From Thermococcus barossii (GTDB lineage: Archaea; Methanobacteriota_B; Thermococci; Thermococcales; Thermococcaceae): DNA of 64,000 nucleotides. The DNA lies in NCBI RefSeq assembly GCF_002214465.1, contig NZ_CP015101.1:16502-80501 (forward strand). The letters run 5' to 3'. The position numbers and the translations under genes were made by a program. The notes under the pieces are model-generated. The model saw only the letters and a program-made list of their open reading frames with translations. It searched no databases and was not told where the DNA came from. Shown piece after piece: positions 1 through 11,605 of this stretch (the first letter of the stretch is position 1; each line of letters starts with the position of its first letter).

Positions 1-889
1 AGGGAATCCCGCTGACCTGGGAGAAGCCTAGAGCAGCTGCCCTCCCGGAGTCAGGAACGGCTATAACGACGTCCCCATCTGCCGGGCTCTCCTTTGCCAA
101 CTCCTGCCCCATTCTAACCCTCGCGAGGTACACGTTTACACCGTCTATGGTACTGTCCGGGCGGGCGAAGTATATGTATTCAAAAACGCAGTGATGGTGG
201 CTCTCTCTGGCCAAAACCTTGCTCTCAACCCCGTCTTCCGAGACCAGAAAGACCTCCCCGGGCTTCACGTCCCTCACATCATCAACGAAGAGCCTCAGCG
301 CTGAGTCCTCTGAGGCGAAGTAGTGGCCGTCTCCGTTTCCATAACTCAGCGGGCGAAATCCCACTGGGTCCCTTGCGACGATTATCTTCCCATCTAAGAG
401 GAACGCAACGGAGTAGGCGCCTTTAACCTCGTTAAAAACCTCCCGCATCGCCTCGAACTCGTCGCCGGTCTCCCTCAGATGCCAGAGGAAAGAAACGCCG
501 AGAACCTCGGAGTCAACTGAATGACTGAACTTGAGGCCCAGCTTTTCATAGTGTCTCCTGAGGGGAAGGAAGTTAGTGAGGGTTCCGTTGTGGGCAACGG
601 CTACCCTCTTCCCGCAGCAGACTGCCTCGAGCGGCTGGGTTTCGGTCAGTGAACCGGAGGTTGAATATCGGACGTGGGCTATCGCCGTGCTGGATTTGAG
701 CTTTGCCAGCTCGCCGTTCCTGAAGACCTCTGAGACGAGTCCTCTCCCCGTCACCGTCCGTATGCGGTGCTTCCACACGCTTATCCCGGCGCTCTCCTGT
801 CCCCTGTGCTGGAGGGCTATGAGCGCGTAGTAGGCCTTCCTTGCTGCGTTTTCGGTTTTTGCTGCGAAGACCCCGCACTTCTCCCTCAT
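1..889 (-). CDS. purF: Amidophosphoribosyltransferase, N-terminal part (runs off the window)
   Basis: First step of purine synthesis: PRPP plus glutamine gives phosphoribosylamine. The 296 codons seen begin [12 protein letters not shown] and read through the Ntn-type glutaminase domain ([30 protein letters not shown]), then enter the phosphoribosyltransferase domain; the C-terminal third lies left of base 1. Cys5 would be the catalytic nucleophile after a four-residue propeptide is removed, as is usual in PurF. The gene is divergent from purC. A TATA-like TTTAAG near 912 sits about 25 bp before the ATG at 889, so the transcript may be leaderless or have a very short leader. Identification is by family motifs and is firm. 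Confidence 0.95.
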   Translation of the reverse strand, partial: MREKCGVFAAKTENAARKAYYALIALQHRGQESAGISVWKHRIRTVTGRGLVSEVFRNGELAKLKSSTAIAHVRYSTSGSLTETQPLEAVCCGKRVAVAHNGTLTNFLPLRRHYEKLGLKFSHSVDSEVLGVSFLWHLRETGDEFEAMREVFNEVKGAYSVAFLLDGKIIVARDPVGFRPLSYGNGDGHYFASEDSALRLFVDDVRDVKPGEVFLVSEDGVESKVLARESHHHCVFEYIYFARPDSTIDGVNVYLARVRMGQELAKESPADGDVVIAVPDSGRAAALGFSQVSGIP

Positions 890-985
890 GATGAATCCCG
901 CCGTACGATTAACTTAAACATGTTAATTAAATGGGAATCTGATGGCAGTATTTTAGTTTTACGTGTTTAAAAGCTTTGCCCATGA

Positions 986-1019
986 TTTGCCATTTTTATG
1001 ATAAAATAACCCTTAAATA
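986..1019 (+). promoter_or_regulatory. purC promoter with putative pur regulatory element
   Basis: TTTGCCATTTTTATG at 986-1000 is followed by an A-rich run and the TATA box TTAAATA at 1013-1019. The same 15-mer with one change lies at 4937-4951, exactly 27 bp before the TATA of purD. A second TTTGCC hexamer lies just upstream at 975-980. A position directly next to BRE/TATA would suit an activator or a repressor of purine genes. The element and its spacing are seen; the function is inferred. Confidence 0.5.
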
Positions 1020-1051
1020 GCCTAAAATTTTACACAAATATGGTGAAGCCC

Positions 1052-1744
1052 ATGCAGGTTTATGAAGGTAAGGCCAAGAAGGTTATCCCGCTCGACGATG
1101 GAAAGGTCATAATGGAGTTCAAGGACGATGCTACAGCTTTCGACGGCAAGAAGAAGGCCCAGTTCAAGGGGAAGGGCTGGCTCAACGCCCAGATAAGCGC
1201 GGTTCTCTTCAAGGTCCTCGAGGAGAAGGGGGTTAAGACCCACTTCATAGGCGTCGCCGGTGAGAACAGGCTCATCGTTGAGAGGCTTGAAATGTACCCG
1301 CTTGAAGTTGTCGTCAGGAACGTCGTTGCCGGCAGCCTTAAGAAGCGCCTTCCGCTTGAGGAGGGAACCGAGCTGCCGGAGCCAATAGTCGAGCTCTATT
1401 ACAAGGACGACAGCCTCGGCGACCCGATGATAAACCACCACCACGCAAAGATTCTTGGCGTGAGCGAGGAGGAGATTAGGGAGATGGAGCGCATTGCCCT
1501 TAAGGTTAACGATGTCCTGAGGGAGTACTTTGCCGAGCGTGGAATCATACTGGTCGACTTCAAGCTGGAGTTTGGCAAAAACGGGAGGGGCGAGATAGTG
1601 CTCGGCGACGAGATAAGCCCGGACACCTGCCGCTTCTGGGACGCGGAGACAAAGGAGAGCCTCGACAAGGACGTTTTCCGCTTCGACAGGGGCGACCTCA
1701 TCAACGCCTACGAGGAGCTGTACAGGAGGCTTACGGGGGCTTAG
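1052..1744 (+). CDS. purC: Phosphoribosylaminoimidazole-succinocarboxamide (SAICAR) synthase
   Basis: Joins CAIR and aspartate using ATP to make SAICAR. The 230-aa product has the family order QVYEGKAKKV, EVVVRNVVAGSL, LVDFKLEFG and GDEISPDTCRFWD, at the usual length for PurC. I place the start at ATG 1052 because GGTGAAG at 1042-1048 is a good ribosome binding site. An in-frame ATG at 1040 sits close to the predicted transcript start and could be a leaderless alternative, giving four more residues. The gene is first in a plus-strand unit and divergent from purF. Its 3' end overlaps a small minus-strand gene by 14 bp. Confidence 0.96.
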   Translation: MQVYEGKAKKVIPLDDGKVIMEFKDDATAFDGKKKAQFKGKGWLNAQISAVLFKVLEEKGVKTHFIGVAGENRLIVERLEMYPLEVVVRNVVAGSLKKRLPLEEGTELPEPIVELYYKDDSLGDPMINHHHAKILGVSEEEIREMERIALKVNDVLREYFAERGIILVDFKLEFGKNGRGEIVLGDEISPDTCRFWDAETKESLDKDVFRFDRGDLINAYEELYRRLTGA

Positions 1745-1892
1745 CCTCGTAGGTTATCCAGACGGTGTAACAGCCCTTTTCGTCTTCCTCCACCACTATT
1801 TTCCTCAGCCGGATTCCGTACTCACTCACACCTTTTTCCACGACGGCCGGCAGGTTCTCAAGGAATGCCTTCTTCTTTACGGTTAGCTCCAT
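1731..1892 (-). CDS. Small conserved-looking protein, 53 aa, unknown function
   Basis: A short reading frame starts MELTVKKKAFLENLPA and ends VWITYEAKPP. It has alternating charged and hydrophobic residues and no membrane segment. GGTGG at about 1896-1900 is a plausible ribosome binding site before the ATG at 1892. It lies between purC and purM and its stop codon is inside the last codons of purC on the other strand. It fills the purC-purM gap exactly and has a coding-like composition, so I think it is real, but I do not recognise the family. It could be cotranscribed after purM. Confidence 0.6.
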   Translation of the reverse strand: MELTVKKKAFLENLPAVVEKGVSEYGIRLRKIVVEEDEKGCYTVWITYEAKPP

Positions 1893-1922
1893 GGGACCAC
1901 CGAAAAAAGTTGGGGGAGGGGC

Positions 1923-2927
1923 TTAAAGCCTTACCCCGTAGTTCTCAACGATTATCCCCCGCTCCTCCCTGACCGTTCCCAGCTCAAAGCTCTCAAAGTG
2001 TTTGCCGAGAATATCGAGGGCTTCTTCTTTCTCCTTCGGCGGGACTATCGCTATCATGCCAACGCCCATGTTGAAAACCCTGAACATCTCCTCTAGGGGG
2101 ACGCCGTTCTCGTGGACGAGCTTGAATATACCATCAATGGGTGGCATCTTCAGCCTGAAGCCGTAGCCCGTGAGGCGCTTGAGGTTGGTCAGCCCGCCCC
2201 CGGTTATGTGTGCTAACCCGTGAACCTCAACGCTTTCCAGCAGCTCAAGAACTGCCCTCACGTAAATCCTCGTCGGCTCCAGGAGCCACTCCCAGAGCTT
2301 CCTGCCCCCGTACTCGTAGTCGAGGCCGTATTTAGGGATTAGAAGCTTCCTTGCAAGGGTCAGGCCGTTGGAGTGGATTCCCGAACTCGCTATGCCAATA
2401 ACCGCATCGCCGGGCTCTATCTTCCCTCCAGTGATGACCTTCTCCCTATCCACCACGCCGATAGCGGTTCCCGCCAAGTCGAGGCCGTTTATCAAATCGG
2501 GCATAACCGCCGTTTCCCCGCCGACTATCGCTATTCCCGCCTGTCTTGCCCCCTCGTGGAGGCCCTTTGCTATTTCCCCAAAAACCTTCTCGTCCGGCTC
2601 CTTTACGGCAAGATAATCGACGAGAGCAACCGGCTCCGCCCCAACGCAGAGCAGGTCGTTCACGTTCATGGCTATCATGTCTATCCCTATCGTGTCGAAC
2701 TTTCCAACGGCCTCAGCAACGAGCACCTTGGTTCCAACTCCATCGGTCGTCATAGCAAGGTAGAAGTCACGGAAGTCAAGTAAAGCTGCGTAATGGCCGA
2801 GGTTCTCGGCCGGTTCGCCGGGTTTTCCTCTCCTGAACTCGAAGGTCGCTTTTGCGAGGTCTATAAGTCCCCTCAGCGCTTGGGAGGTTTTTTCGTCATC
2901 AACTCCAGCCTGGGCGTAGGTCAGCAT
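1923..2927 (-). CDS. purM: Phosphoribosylformylglycinamidine cyclo-ligase (AIR synthetase)
   Basis: ATP-dependent closure of FGAM to AIR, a soluble cytosolic enzyme. The 334-aa protein shows the PurM/SelD-type fold motifs: [44 protein letters not shown] and the C-terminal glycine-rich [19 protein letters not shown] lies four to five bases before ATG 2927; two upstream in-frame starts (2933, 2936) overlap that site and are less likely. The gene is divergent from purT, with a spacer of about 115 bp holding both promoters. Confidence 0.95.
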   Translation of the reverse strand: MLTYAQAGVDDEKTSQALRGLIDLAKATFEFRRGKPGEPAENLGHYAALLDFRDFYLAMTTDGVGTKVLVAEAVGKFDTIGIDMIAMNVNDLLCVGAEPVALVDYLAVKEPDEKVFGEIAKGLHEGARQAGIAIVGGETAVMPDLINGLDLAGTAIGVVDREKVITGGKIEPGDAVIGIASSGIHSNGLTLARKLLIPKYGLDYEYGGRKLWEWLLEPTRIYVRAVLELLESVEVHGLAHITGGGLTNLKRLTGYGFRLKMPPIDGIFKLVHENGVPLEEMFRVFNMGVGMIAIVPPKEKEEALDILGKHFESFELGTVREERGIIVENYGVRL

Positions 2928-2966
2928 GAGCATCACCGCCGATAGTTCTCGAGCATGCTTAAAAGG

Positions 2967-2999
2967 TTTGTCATCTTCCTGCTTAAAAAGACTTAAATA
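2967..2999 (+). promoter_or_regulatory. purT promoter with weaker copy of the pur element
   Basis: TTTGTCATCTT at 2967-2977 matches nine of eleven positions of the TTTGCCATTTT core seen before purC and purD. It lies 26 bp before the TATA-like TTAAATA at 2993. It also lies next to the purM TATA (TTTTAAG on the minus strand, about 2958-2964), so one site could serve both genes. The match is looser, so confidence is low. Confidence 0.35.
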
Positions 3000-3044
3000 T
3001 GAGCAATTTTTAACATCTTAACGTCAAAACTTGAGGTGATCCTT

Positions 3045-4334
3045 ATGATTAAGCCCCGCGATGAGCTCGGAACTGCTATGACCGATTCTGCCCAGAAGAT
3101 AGTGCTCCTTGGAAGCGGCGAGCTTGGAAAGGAGATAGCCATCGAGGCCCAGCGCTTGGGAGTTGAAGTTATCGCCGTTGACCGCTACGCCAACGCCCCG
3201 GCGATGCAAGTTTCTCACCGCTCCTACGTCGGCGACATGAAGAACGCTGACTTCCTCTGGAGCGTCATCGAGCGCGAAAGGCCGGATGCGATAATACCGG
3301 AGATAGAGGCCATAAACCTCGATGCACTCTTCGAGCTTGAGAAGGACGGCTACTTCGTCGTCCCGAACGCAAAGGCAACTTGGATAGCGATGCACCGCGA
3401 GAGGACGAGGGAGACGCTCGCGAAAGAGGCTAAAGTTCCGACCTCACGCTACGCCTACGCAACAACTCTCGACGAGCTCTACGATGCCTGCGAAAAGATC
3501 GGCTACCCCTGCCACACCAAGGCCATAATGAGCTCCTCCGGCAAGGGCTCCTACTTCGTGAAGGGACCGGAGGACGTTCCAAAGGCCTGGGAGGTGGCCA
3601 AGAAGAAGGCCCGCGGCAGCGCCGAGAAGATAATCGTCGAGGAGCACATAGACTTCGACGTTGAGATAACCGAGCTTGCCGTCAGGCACTACGACGAGAA
3701 CGGTGAGATCGTTACCACCTTCCCGAAGCCGGTCGGCCACTACCAGATTGACGGCGACTACCACGCAAGCTGGCAGCCGGCGGAGATAAGCGAGAAGGCC
3801 GAGCGAGAGGTTTACCGCATAGCCAAGCGCATCACCGACGTTCTCGGCGGCCTCGGCCTCTTCGGCGTCGAGATGTTCGTTAAGGGCGACAAGGTCTGGG
3901 CGAACGAGGTCTCCCCGAGGCCCCACGATACGGGCATGGTAACCCTTGCCTCCCACCCGACCGGCTTCTCGGAGTTTGGACTCCACCTCAGGGCGGTCCT
4001 CGGCCTTCCGATACCCGGCGAGTGGGTTGAAGGCTATCGCCTCTTTCCGCTCCTGACGCTGGCCGCTACACACGTCATCAAGGCCAACGTTTCAGGCTGC
4101 TCCCCGCGCTTCCGCGGTCTTTCAAAGGCCCTCAACGTCCCGAACGCGACTGTGAGGCTCTTCGGGAAGCCGGAGGCATACCCTGGTAGAAGGCTAGGTG
4201 TCGCTTTAGCGTGGGATACGGATGTTCAGAAAGCGAAGAAACGCGCCGAGATGGTCGCCCATTCCGTTGAGCTTAGAACCAGGAGTTCAGAGTGGCACTC
4301 CCAGGATTATGAGAGGAGGAAACACATAATTTGA
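3045..4334 (+). CDS. purT: Formate-dependent phosphoribosylglycinamide formyltransferase 2
   Basis: Makes FGAR from GAR with formate and ATP, and so replaces folate-dependent PurN. The 429-aa ATP-grasp protein has KIVLLGSGELGKEIAIEAQRLG at the N-terminus (preATP-grasp domain), KAIMSSSGKGSYFV as the phosphate-binding loop, and GLFGVEMFVKGDKVWANE with metal-binding acids, then NEVSPRPHDTG. AGGTGAT at 3034-3040 precedes ATG 3045; the in-frame GTG at 3036 is inside this site and is rejected. It is monocistronic and faces purE across a spacer with a long inverted repeat. Confidence 0.96.
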   Translation: MIKPRDELGTAMTDSAQKIVLLGSGELGKEIAIEAQRLGVEVIAVDRYANAPAMQVSHRSYVGDMKNADFLWSVIERERPDAIIPEIEAINLDALFELEKDGYFVVPNAKATWIAMHRERTRETLAKEAKVPTSRYAYATTLDELYDACEKIGYPCHTKAIMSSSGKGSYFVKGPEDVPKAWEVAKKKARGSAEKIIVEEHIDFDVEITELAVRHYDENGEIVTTFPKPVGHYQIDGDYHASWQPAEISEKAEREVYRIAKRITDVLGGLGLFGVEMFVKGDKVWANEVSPRPHDTGMVTLASHPTGFSEFGLHLRAVLGLPIPGEWVEGYRLFPLLTLAATHVIKANVSGCSPRFRGLSKALNVPNATVRLFGKPEAYPGRRLGVALAWDTDVQKAKKRAEMVAHSVELRTRSSEWHSQDYERRKHII

Positions 4335-4337
4335 TTA

Positions 4338-4400
4338 ACATTTTGTTACAGTTCGACGAAAGAAGGAAAGGCTTAAAAAGGCTGAACTGTTCCAAAATGT
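4338..4400. repeat. Long imperfect inverted repeat between purT and purE
   Basis: ACATTTTGTTACAGTTC at 4338-4354 pairs with GAACTGTTCCAAAATGT at 4384-4400: 15 of 17 positions, with two central mismatches. The 29-bp loop contains a TATA-like CTTAAAAAG. It starts four bases after the purT stop. It may be a terminator hairpin for purT, a two-sided protein site or a remnant of a small element. Confidence 0.55.
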
Positions 4401-4455
4401 GTGCTTAAATCAGACGTTTCTAAAATAAAGTGGGGATTGAATAAGAGATTGTCTC

Positions 4456-4477
4456 GATGCGGGCTCATGCCCGCATC
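4456..4477 (-). terminator. Perfect hairpin spanning the purE stop codon
   Basis: GATGCGGGC and GCCCGCATC are perfect 9-bp arms around a four-base loop that contains the purE TGA. On the purE strand the hairpin is followed by a T-rich stretch about 15-35 bp on. It could end or stabilise purE mRNA. There is no immediate U-run, so the terminator role is uncertain. Confidence 0.35.
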
Positions 4478-4896
4478 CTTTCCCTGTACTCCTCAAGCCT
4501 CTTCATGAGTTCTTCGTTCTGGAGTGCCAGGATCTCGATCGCCAGCAGTGCCGCGTTTTTTCCGTTGTCTATTCCCACAGCTGCAACGGGAATGCCCGGC
4601 GGCAGCTGGGCTATGCTGAGGAGAGCATCTAGGCCGCCGAGCTTTGCTGAAACAGGAACGCCTATGACCGGCTTAACCGTGTGCGCCGCTATGACTCCTG
4701 GCAAAGCTGCGCTCAGGCCCGCTATCGCTATGAAAACATCGTAGTCCTTCTTAGCTAGCTCTTCAACCTTCTTCGGATTCCTGTGGGCCGAGGCAACTTC
4801 AACGTCGTACTCGATGCCGAACTCGTCGAGAACCGGGGTTACCTTTTTCGCAATATGGGAGTCGCTCCTGCTTCCCATAACCACGAGCACCTTCAT
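4465..4896 (-). CDS. purE: N5-carboxyaminoimidazole ribonucleotide mutase / AIR carboxylase, PurE
   Basis: Forms CAIR, the substrate of PurC. The 143-aa protein begins [16 protein letters not shown], has [10 protein letters not shown] for the substrate phosphate and [11 protein letters not shown] near the end. The glycine loop reads AGLSAALPG, not the GGAAHLPG typical of PurK-dependent class I enzymes, so the subclass is unclear; no purK lies in this window. GGTGAAG six bases before ATG 4896 sets the start; longer in-frame extensions lack such a site. Divergent from purD across about 100 bp. Confidence 0.93.
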   Translation of the reverse strand: MKVLVVMGSRSDSHIAKKVTPVLDEFGIEYDVEVASAHRNPKKVEELAKKDYDVFIAIAGLSAALPGVIAAHTVKPVIGVPVSAKLGGLDALLSIAQLPPGIPVAAVGIDNGKNAALLAIEILALQNEELMKRLEEYRERMRA

Positions 4897-4936
4897 GGGC
4901 TTCACCGAAAGAAATTGTCCGCGGCACTTTATAAAT

Positions 4937-4970
4937 TTTGCCATTTTAATGTAAAAACAAAGCTTAAAAG
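4937..4970 (+). promoter_or_regulatory. purD promoter with putative pur regulatory element
   Basis: TTTGCCATTTTAATG at 4937-4951 differs at one base from the purC copy and lies 27 bp before the TATA-like TTAAAAG at 4964-4970. On the minus strand the element abuts the purE TATA (TTTATAAAG, about 4928-4936), so one site is placed to act on both divergent promoters. Confidence 0.5.
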
Positions 4971-5002
4971 CTGAAGTTTTTGACAAATAAATGGTGAAGC
5001 TC

Positions 5003-6319
5003 ATGAAGGTTCTGCTCGTTGGAGGCGGCGGTAGGGAAAACGCCATAGGTGAGGCCCTCGTAAGGGGCGGTGCGGAGCTCTACGTCGTTTCAAAGCACAG
5101 AAATCCCGGGCTGGCAAGGCTGGCAAAGGAATACGGCCTGGCCAGGGAAACCGATGTTCCCAGAGTTCTTGAGTTTGCGGAGAAGTGGGGGATTGAGATC
5201 GCGTTCATAGGACCTGAGTCACCCCTGGAGAGGGGAATCGTAAACGCCCTCGAGGAGAAGGATATCCCTGCGGTGGGGCCGACCAGAGAAGCTGCACAGC
5301 TCGAGACCAACAAGGCCTTTGCCCGCTCCCTCATGGAGCGGCACGAGATTCCCGGCAGGAAACTCTTCAGGGTCTTTGAGGACGTTTCCGAGATGAGGGA
5401 GTGGATAGACGACTTCGGAAAGCCCGTCGTTGTGAAGCCCCTTGGCCTGACGGGCGGTAAGGGAGTTAAGGTCGTTGGCTACCAGCTGGAGGATAACGAA
5501 GAGGCCAAAGCCTACGCCGAGGAGCTCATCGGGAAGGACGGTAAAGTCCTCATCGAGGAGCGCACCGACGGCGTCGAGTTCACCTTCCAGGTCTTTACGG
5601 ATGGAAAGAAAGTGATTCCGATGCCCCTTGCCCAGGACTACCCCCACGCCTACGAGAACGACGAGGGACCGATAACCGGGGGCATGGGGTCATACTCATG
5701 CGCGAACGGCCTGCTGCCCTTTGTGACGCGCGAGGACTACGAAAAGGCCCTGGAGACGCTCAAGGCGACGGTCGAGGCGATGAGGAAGGAAGGAATCCCC
5801 TACAGGGGAATCCTCTACGGCCAGTTCATGCTCTCCAGAGATGGTCCGGTTATAATCGAGTACAACGCCCGTTTCGGCGACCCCGAGGCGATGAACGTCC
5901 TCCCGCTCCTCAGGACGAGCCTGCTTGAGGTAGCCGATGGAATCGTGGATGGGAGGCTGAGAAAAGCGGAGTTCGAAAACAAAGCCACCGTCGTCAAGTA
6001 CCTCGCACCGAGGGGCTATCCAGTCAGTCCCGTGAAGGGAGTGAAGGTCGAAGTGAACGAAGGAGCCATAGTCGAAGCCGGGGCAAGGCTCTACTACGCC
6101 TCGATCGATGAGAGCTTCACGCTCCTCGGCTCGCGCGCCATAGCGGTCGTTGGAATCGCCGAATCCCTCGATGAAGCCGAGAGCATAGCCCAGAATGCCA
6201 TTGGCCACGTGCGTGGTGAACTGTTCTACAGGCGCGACGTTGGGACTCGGAAAAGCGTTGAGAAGAGAATCGAAACCCTGCGGAAGCTTGGAAAGGATTT
6301 CGAGCCGAATTCATGCTGA
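5003..6319 (+). CDS. purD: Phosphoribosylamine-glycine ligase (GAR synthetase)
   Basis: Second step of the pathway: phosphoribosylamine plus glycine plus ATP gives GAR. The 438-aa ATP-grasp protein shows [49 protein letters not shown] and [13 protein letters not shown]. The last part, rich in metal-binding Glu/Asn, is diagnostic. GGTGAAG at 4993-4999 points to ATG 5003; ATG 4991 in frame, near the predicted transcript start, is the leaderless alternative. First gene of a seven-gene plus-strand run to 11536; the next gene starts 10 bp after its stop. Confidence 0.95.
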   Translation: MKVLLVGGGGRENAIGEALVRGGAELYVVSKHRNPGLARLAKEYGLARETDVPRVLEFAEKWGIEIAFIGPESPLERGIVNALEEKDIPAVGPTREAAQLETNKAFARSLMERHEIPGRKLFRVFEDVSEMREWIDDFGKPVVVKPLGLTGGKGVKVVGYQLEDNEEAKAYAEELIGKDGKVLIEERTDGVEFTFQVFTDGKKVIPMPLAQDYPHAYENDEGPITGGMGSYSCANGLLPFVTREDYEKALETLKATVEAMRKEGIPYRGILYGQFMLSRDGPVIIEYNARFGDPEAMNVLPLLRTSLLEVADGIVDGRLRKAEFENKATVVKYLAPRGYPVSPVKGVKVEVNEGAIVEAGARLYYASIDESFTLLGSRAIAVVGIAESLDEAESIAQNAIGHVRGELFYRRDVGTRKSVEKRIETLRKLGKDFEPNSC

Positions 6320-6329
6320 GGTGGTTAAC

Positions 6330-7472
6330 ATGATAAGTCGTGAGGAAATTTTGGGAGTCATTGAGAGGTACGACCCTGAAAAGATAACCGTCGGCGTCCT
6401 CGGAAGCCACTCCGCCCTTGACATAGCGGACGGGGCGAAGGAGGAGGGCCTTCCAGTTTTAGTTGTCGCCCAGAGGGGCAGGCATAGGACCTACGCCGAG
6501 TACTTCAAGCTGAGGAAGACGAGGGATAACCTAACCAAGGGCTTCATAGACGAGGTTATAGTCCTTGAGAAGTTTGCCCAAATCATTGATACCCAAGAGG
6601 AGCTGGTAAAGAGGAACGTAATCTTTGTGCCAAACCGCTCCTTCGTGGTCTACACGGGCATAGACAGGGTAGAGAACGACTTCCGCGTTCCACTCTTCGG
6701 GAGCAGGAACCTGCTTCGGAGCGAGGAGAGGAGCGAGGAGAAGAGCTACTACTGGCTCCTTGAGAAGGCCGGTCTTCCCTACCCGGAGCCCGTTAGCCCA
6801 GAAGAGATTGATGAGGTTGGCCTAGTCATCGTCAAGCTGCCGCACGCGAAGAAGAGGCTTGAGCGCGGCTTCTTCACCGCTGCAAGCTACAAAGAGTTCC
6901 GGGAGAAGGCAGAGAGGCTTATCAGGCTCGGCGTCATAACTGAGGAGGATCTGGCAAAGGCCAGAATCGAGCGCTACATCATAGGCCCGGTCTTCAACTT
7001 CGACTTCTTCTACTCGCCGATAGATGAGGAGATTGAGCTCCTGGGAATCGACTGGCGCTTCGAGACGAGCCTGGACGGCCACGTGAGGCTTCCGGCGAGC
7101 CAGCAGCTGACCCTGCCAGAGCACCAGTTCGAGCCGGAATACACCGTCTGCGGTCATGCCGCCTCAACGCTCCGTGAGAGCCTTCTGGAGAAGGTCTTCG
7201 ACATGGCCGAGCGCTACGTCAGGGCGACGCAGGAGTACTATCCACCCGGAATAATCGGGCCCTTTACGCTCCAGACGGCCGTTGACAAGGATCTCAACTT
7301 CTACATCTACGATGTAGCGCCGAGGACGGGCGGTGGAACCAACATCCACATGGCCGTTGGCCATCCGTATGGCAATTCCCTCTGGAGGAAGCCGATGAGC
7401 ACGGGTAGAAGGGTGGCGCTTGAGATAAAGCGCGCGGTTGAGCTGGACGAGCTTGAGAAGGTGGTAACGTGA
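6330..7472 (+). CDS. PurP-family ATP-grasp ligase, longer paralogue
   Basis: A 380-aa relative of FAICAR synthetase PurP. It has the N-terminal VGVLGSHSALDIADGAKEEG, the VPNRSFVVYTGID segment and the C-terminal APRTGGGTNIHMAVGHPYG and STGRRVALEIK motifs that also end the second PurP at 10541. Family knowledge says PurP makes FAICAR from AICAR, formate and ATP. The shorter copy more closely resembles the characterised Pyrococcus enzyme as I recall it, so this one may have a different role, perhaps in the missing cyclohydrolase step, but that is speculation. GAGGTGG precedes ATG 6330. It lies 10 bp after purD and 10 bp before purS. Confidence 0.85.
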   Translation: MISREEILGVIERYDPEKITVGVLGSHSALDIADGAKEEGLPVLVVAQRGRHRTYAEYFKLRKTRDNLTKGFIDEVIVLEKFAQIIDTQEELVKRNVIFVPNRSFVVYTGIDRVENDFRVPLFGSRNLLRSEERSEEKSYYWLLEKAGLPYPEPVSPEEIDEVGLVIVKLPHAKKRLERGFFTAASYKEFREKAERLIRLGVITEEDLAKARIERYIIGPVFNFDFFYSPIDEEIELLGIDWRFETSLDGHVRLPASQQLTLPEHQFEPEYTVCGHAASTLRESLLEKVFDMAERYVRATQEYYPPGIIGPFTLQTAVDKDLNFYIYDVAPRTGGGTNIHMAVGHPYGNSLWRKPMSTGRRVALEIKRAVELDELEKVVT

Positions 7473-7482
7473 GGTGGTTGAA

Positions 7483-7725
7483 ATGAGATGGAAGGTTACC
7501 GTCATCGTTCGCCTTAAGGAAGGCCTCAACGACCCGGAAGGAAGGGTCATAGGAAACGCCCTCAGGAACCTCGGCTACGCGGTGGAGAACCTTCGCGTTC
7601 CCAAGTACTTCGAGTTCGAGCTGGAGAGCGAGAAGCCTGAGCAAGAGGTCGAGGAGATGTGTAAAAAACTCCTTGCCAACCCGCTGATCCACAACTACGA
7701 GTACAGCATCGAACCGGTGAGCTGA
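7483..7725 (+). CDS. purS: Phosphoribosylformylglycinamidine synthase subunit PurS
   Basis: Small subunit that bridges PurQ and PurL in the FGAM synthase complex. The 80-aa product ([20 protein letters not shown]) has the PurS pattern: a beta strand, the GLNDPEG turn, [20 protein letters not shown] and a C-terminal [21 protein letters not shown] ends five bases before ATG 7483; a GTG and ATG upstream overlap the purP-paralogue stop region and are less likely. Position purS-purQ-purL is the usual order. Confidence 0.95.
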   Translation: MRWKVTVIVRLKEGLNDPEGRVIGNALRNLGYAVENLRVPKYFEFELESEKPEQEVEEMCKKLLANPLIHNYEYSIEPVS

Positions 7726-7726
7726 G

Positions 7727-8398
7727 ATGGTTCGCTTTGCTGTGATAGCCTTTCCGGGAACCAACTGCGACTTCGAAACGGAGAGGGCCATAAGGAGGGC
7801 CGGTGCAGAGGCCGAGCGTGTCTGGTACAAGGCCAGCCTCAAGGACTTTGACGGGGTGGTTCTACCCGGAGGATTCAGCTACGCCGATTATCTCCGCGCT
7901 GGAGCAATAGCTGCTCGCCAGGAGATAATGGAGGAGGTCAGGGAGTTCGCCCGCGAGAGGAGGCCCGTTCTGGGGATATGCAACGGCTTTCAAATCCTTA
8001 CCGAGGCCGGTCTCCTTCCGGGGGCGCTGAGGCCGAACAGAATACCGCGCTTCCTCTGCAGGTGGGTGCACCTGAGGGTTGCCAATGTAGAGACGCCGTT
8101 CACTTCACTCTACGAGCCGGGGGAGGTCATAAGGATGCCGATAGCCCACGCGGAGGGTAACTACTACGCAGATGACCCGTCAAAGGTCAGAATCGTCTTC
8201 CAGTACAGCGACGAAAAGGGCAACGTAACCGAAAAAGCGAACCCAAACGGCTCGGTTCTCAACATAGCGGCCGTAACCAACGAGAGGGGCAACGTCCTCG
8301 GAACCATGCCCCACCCGGAGCGCGCGAGCGACCGCTTTTTGGGGGGCGAGGACGGTCTGAGGCTCTTCAGGAGCATGGTGGAGTGGGCGAGGAGGTGA
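7727..8398 (+). CDS. purQ: Phosphoribosylformylglycinamidine synthase subunit PurQ
   Basis: Class I glutamine amidotransferase subunit that delivers ammonia to PurL. The 223-aa protein has the oxyanion segment [14 protein letters not shown], nucleophile Cys85 in [10 protein letters not shown], and His196/Glu198 in TMPHPERA, completing the triad. It starts one base after the purS TGA, so translation is probably coupled. Length fits the family. Confidence 0.97.
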   Translation: MVRFAVIAFPGTNCDFETERAIRRAGAEAERVWYKASLKDFDGVVLPGGFSYADYLRAGAIAARQEIMEEVREFARERRPVLGICNGFQILTEAGLLPGALRPNRIPRFLCRWVHLRVANVETPFTSLYEPGEVIRMPIAHAEGNYYADDPSKVRIVFQYSDEKGNVTEKANPNGSVLNIAAVTNERGNVLGTMPHPERASDRFLGGEDGLRLFRSMVEWARR

Positions 8399-8402
8399 TG
8401 GA

Positions 8403-11536
<3,134 letters not shown>

Positions 11537-11605
11537 AACTGTCTAATTTCCGCTCGGATATGTTTATAAATTGACGTCCGAATGGTTGGCAAAAAGGTGG
11601 TGCTC

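Noticed and set aside
1040..1051. ATG 1040 as start of purC
   Set aside because: The ribosome binding site GGTGAAG lies after it and fits ATG 1052. I keep it only as a leaderless alternative.
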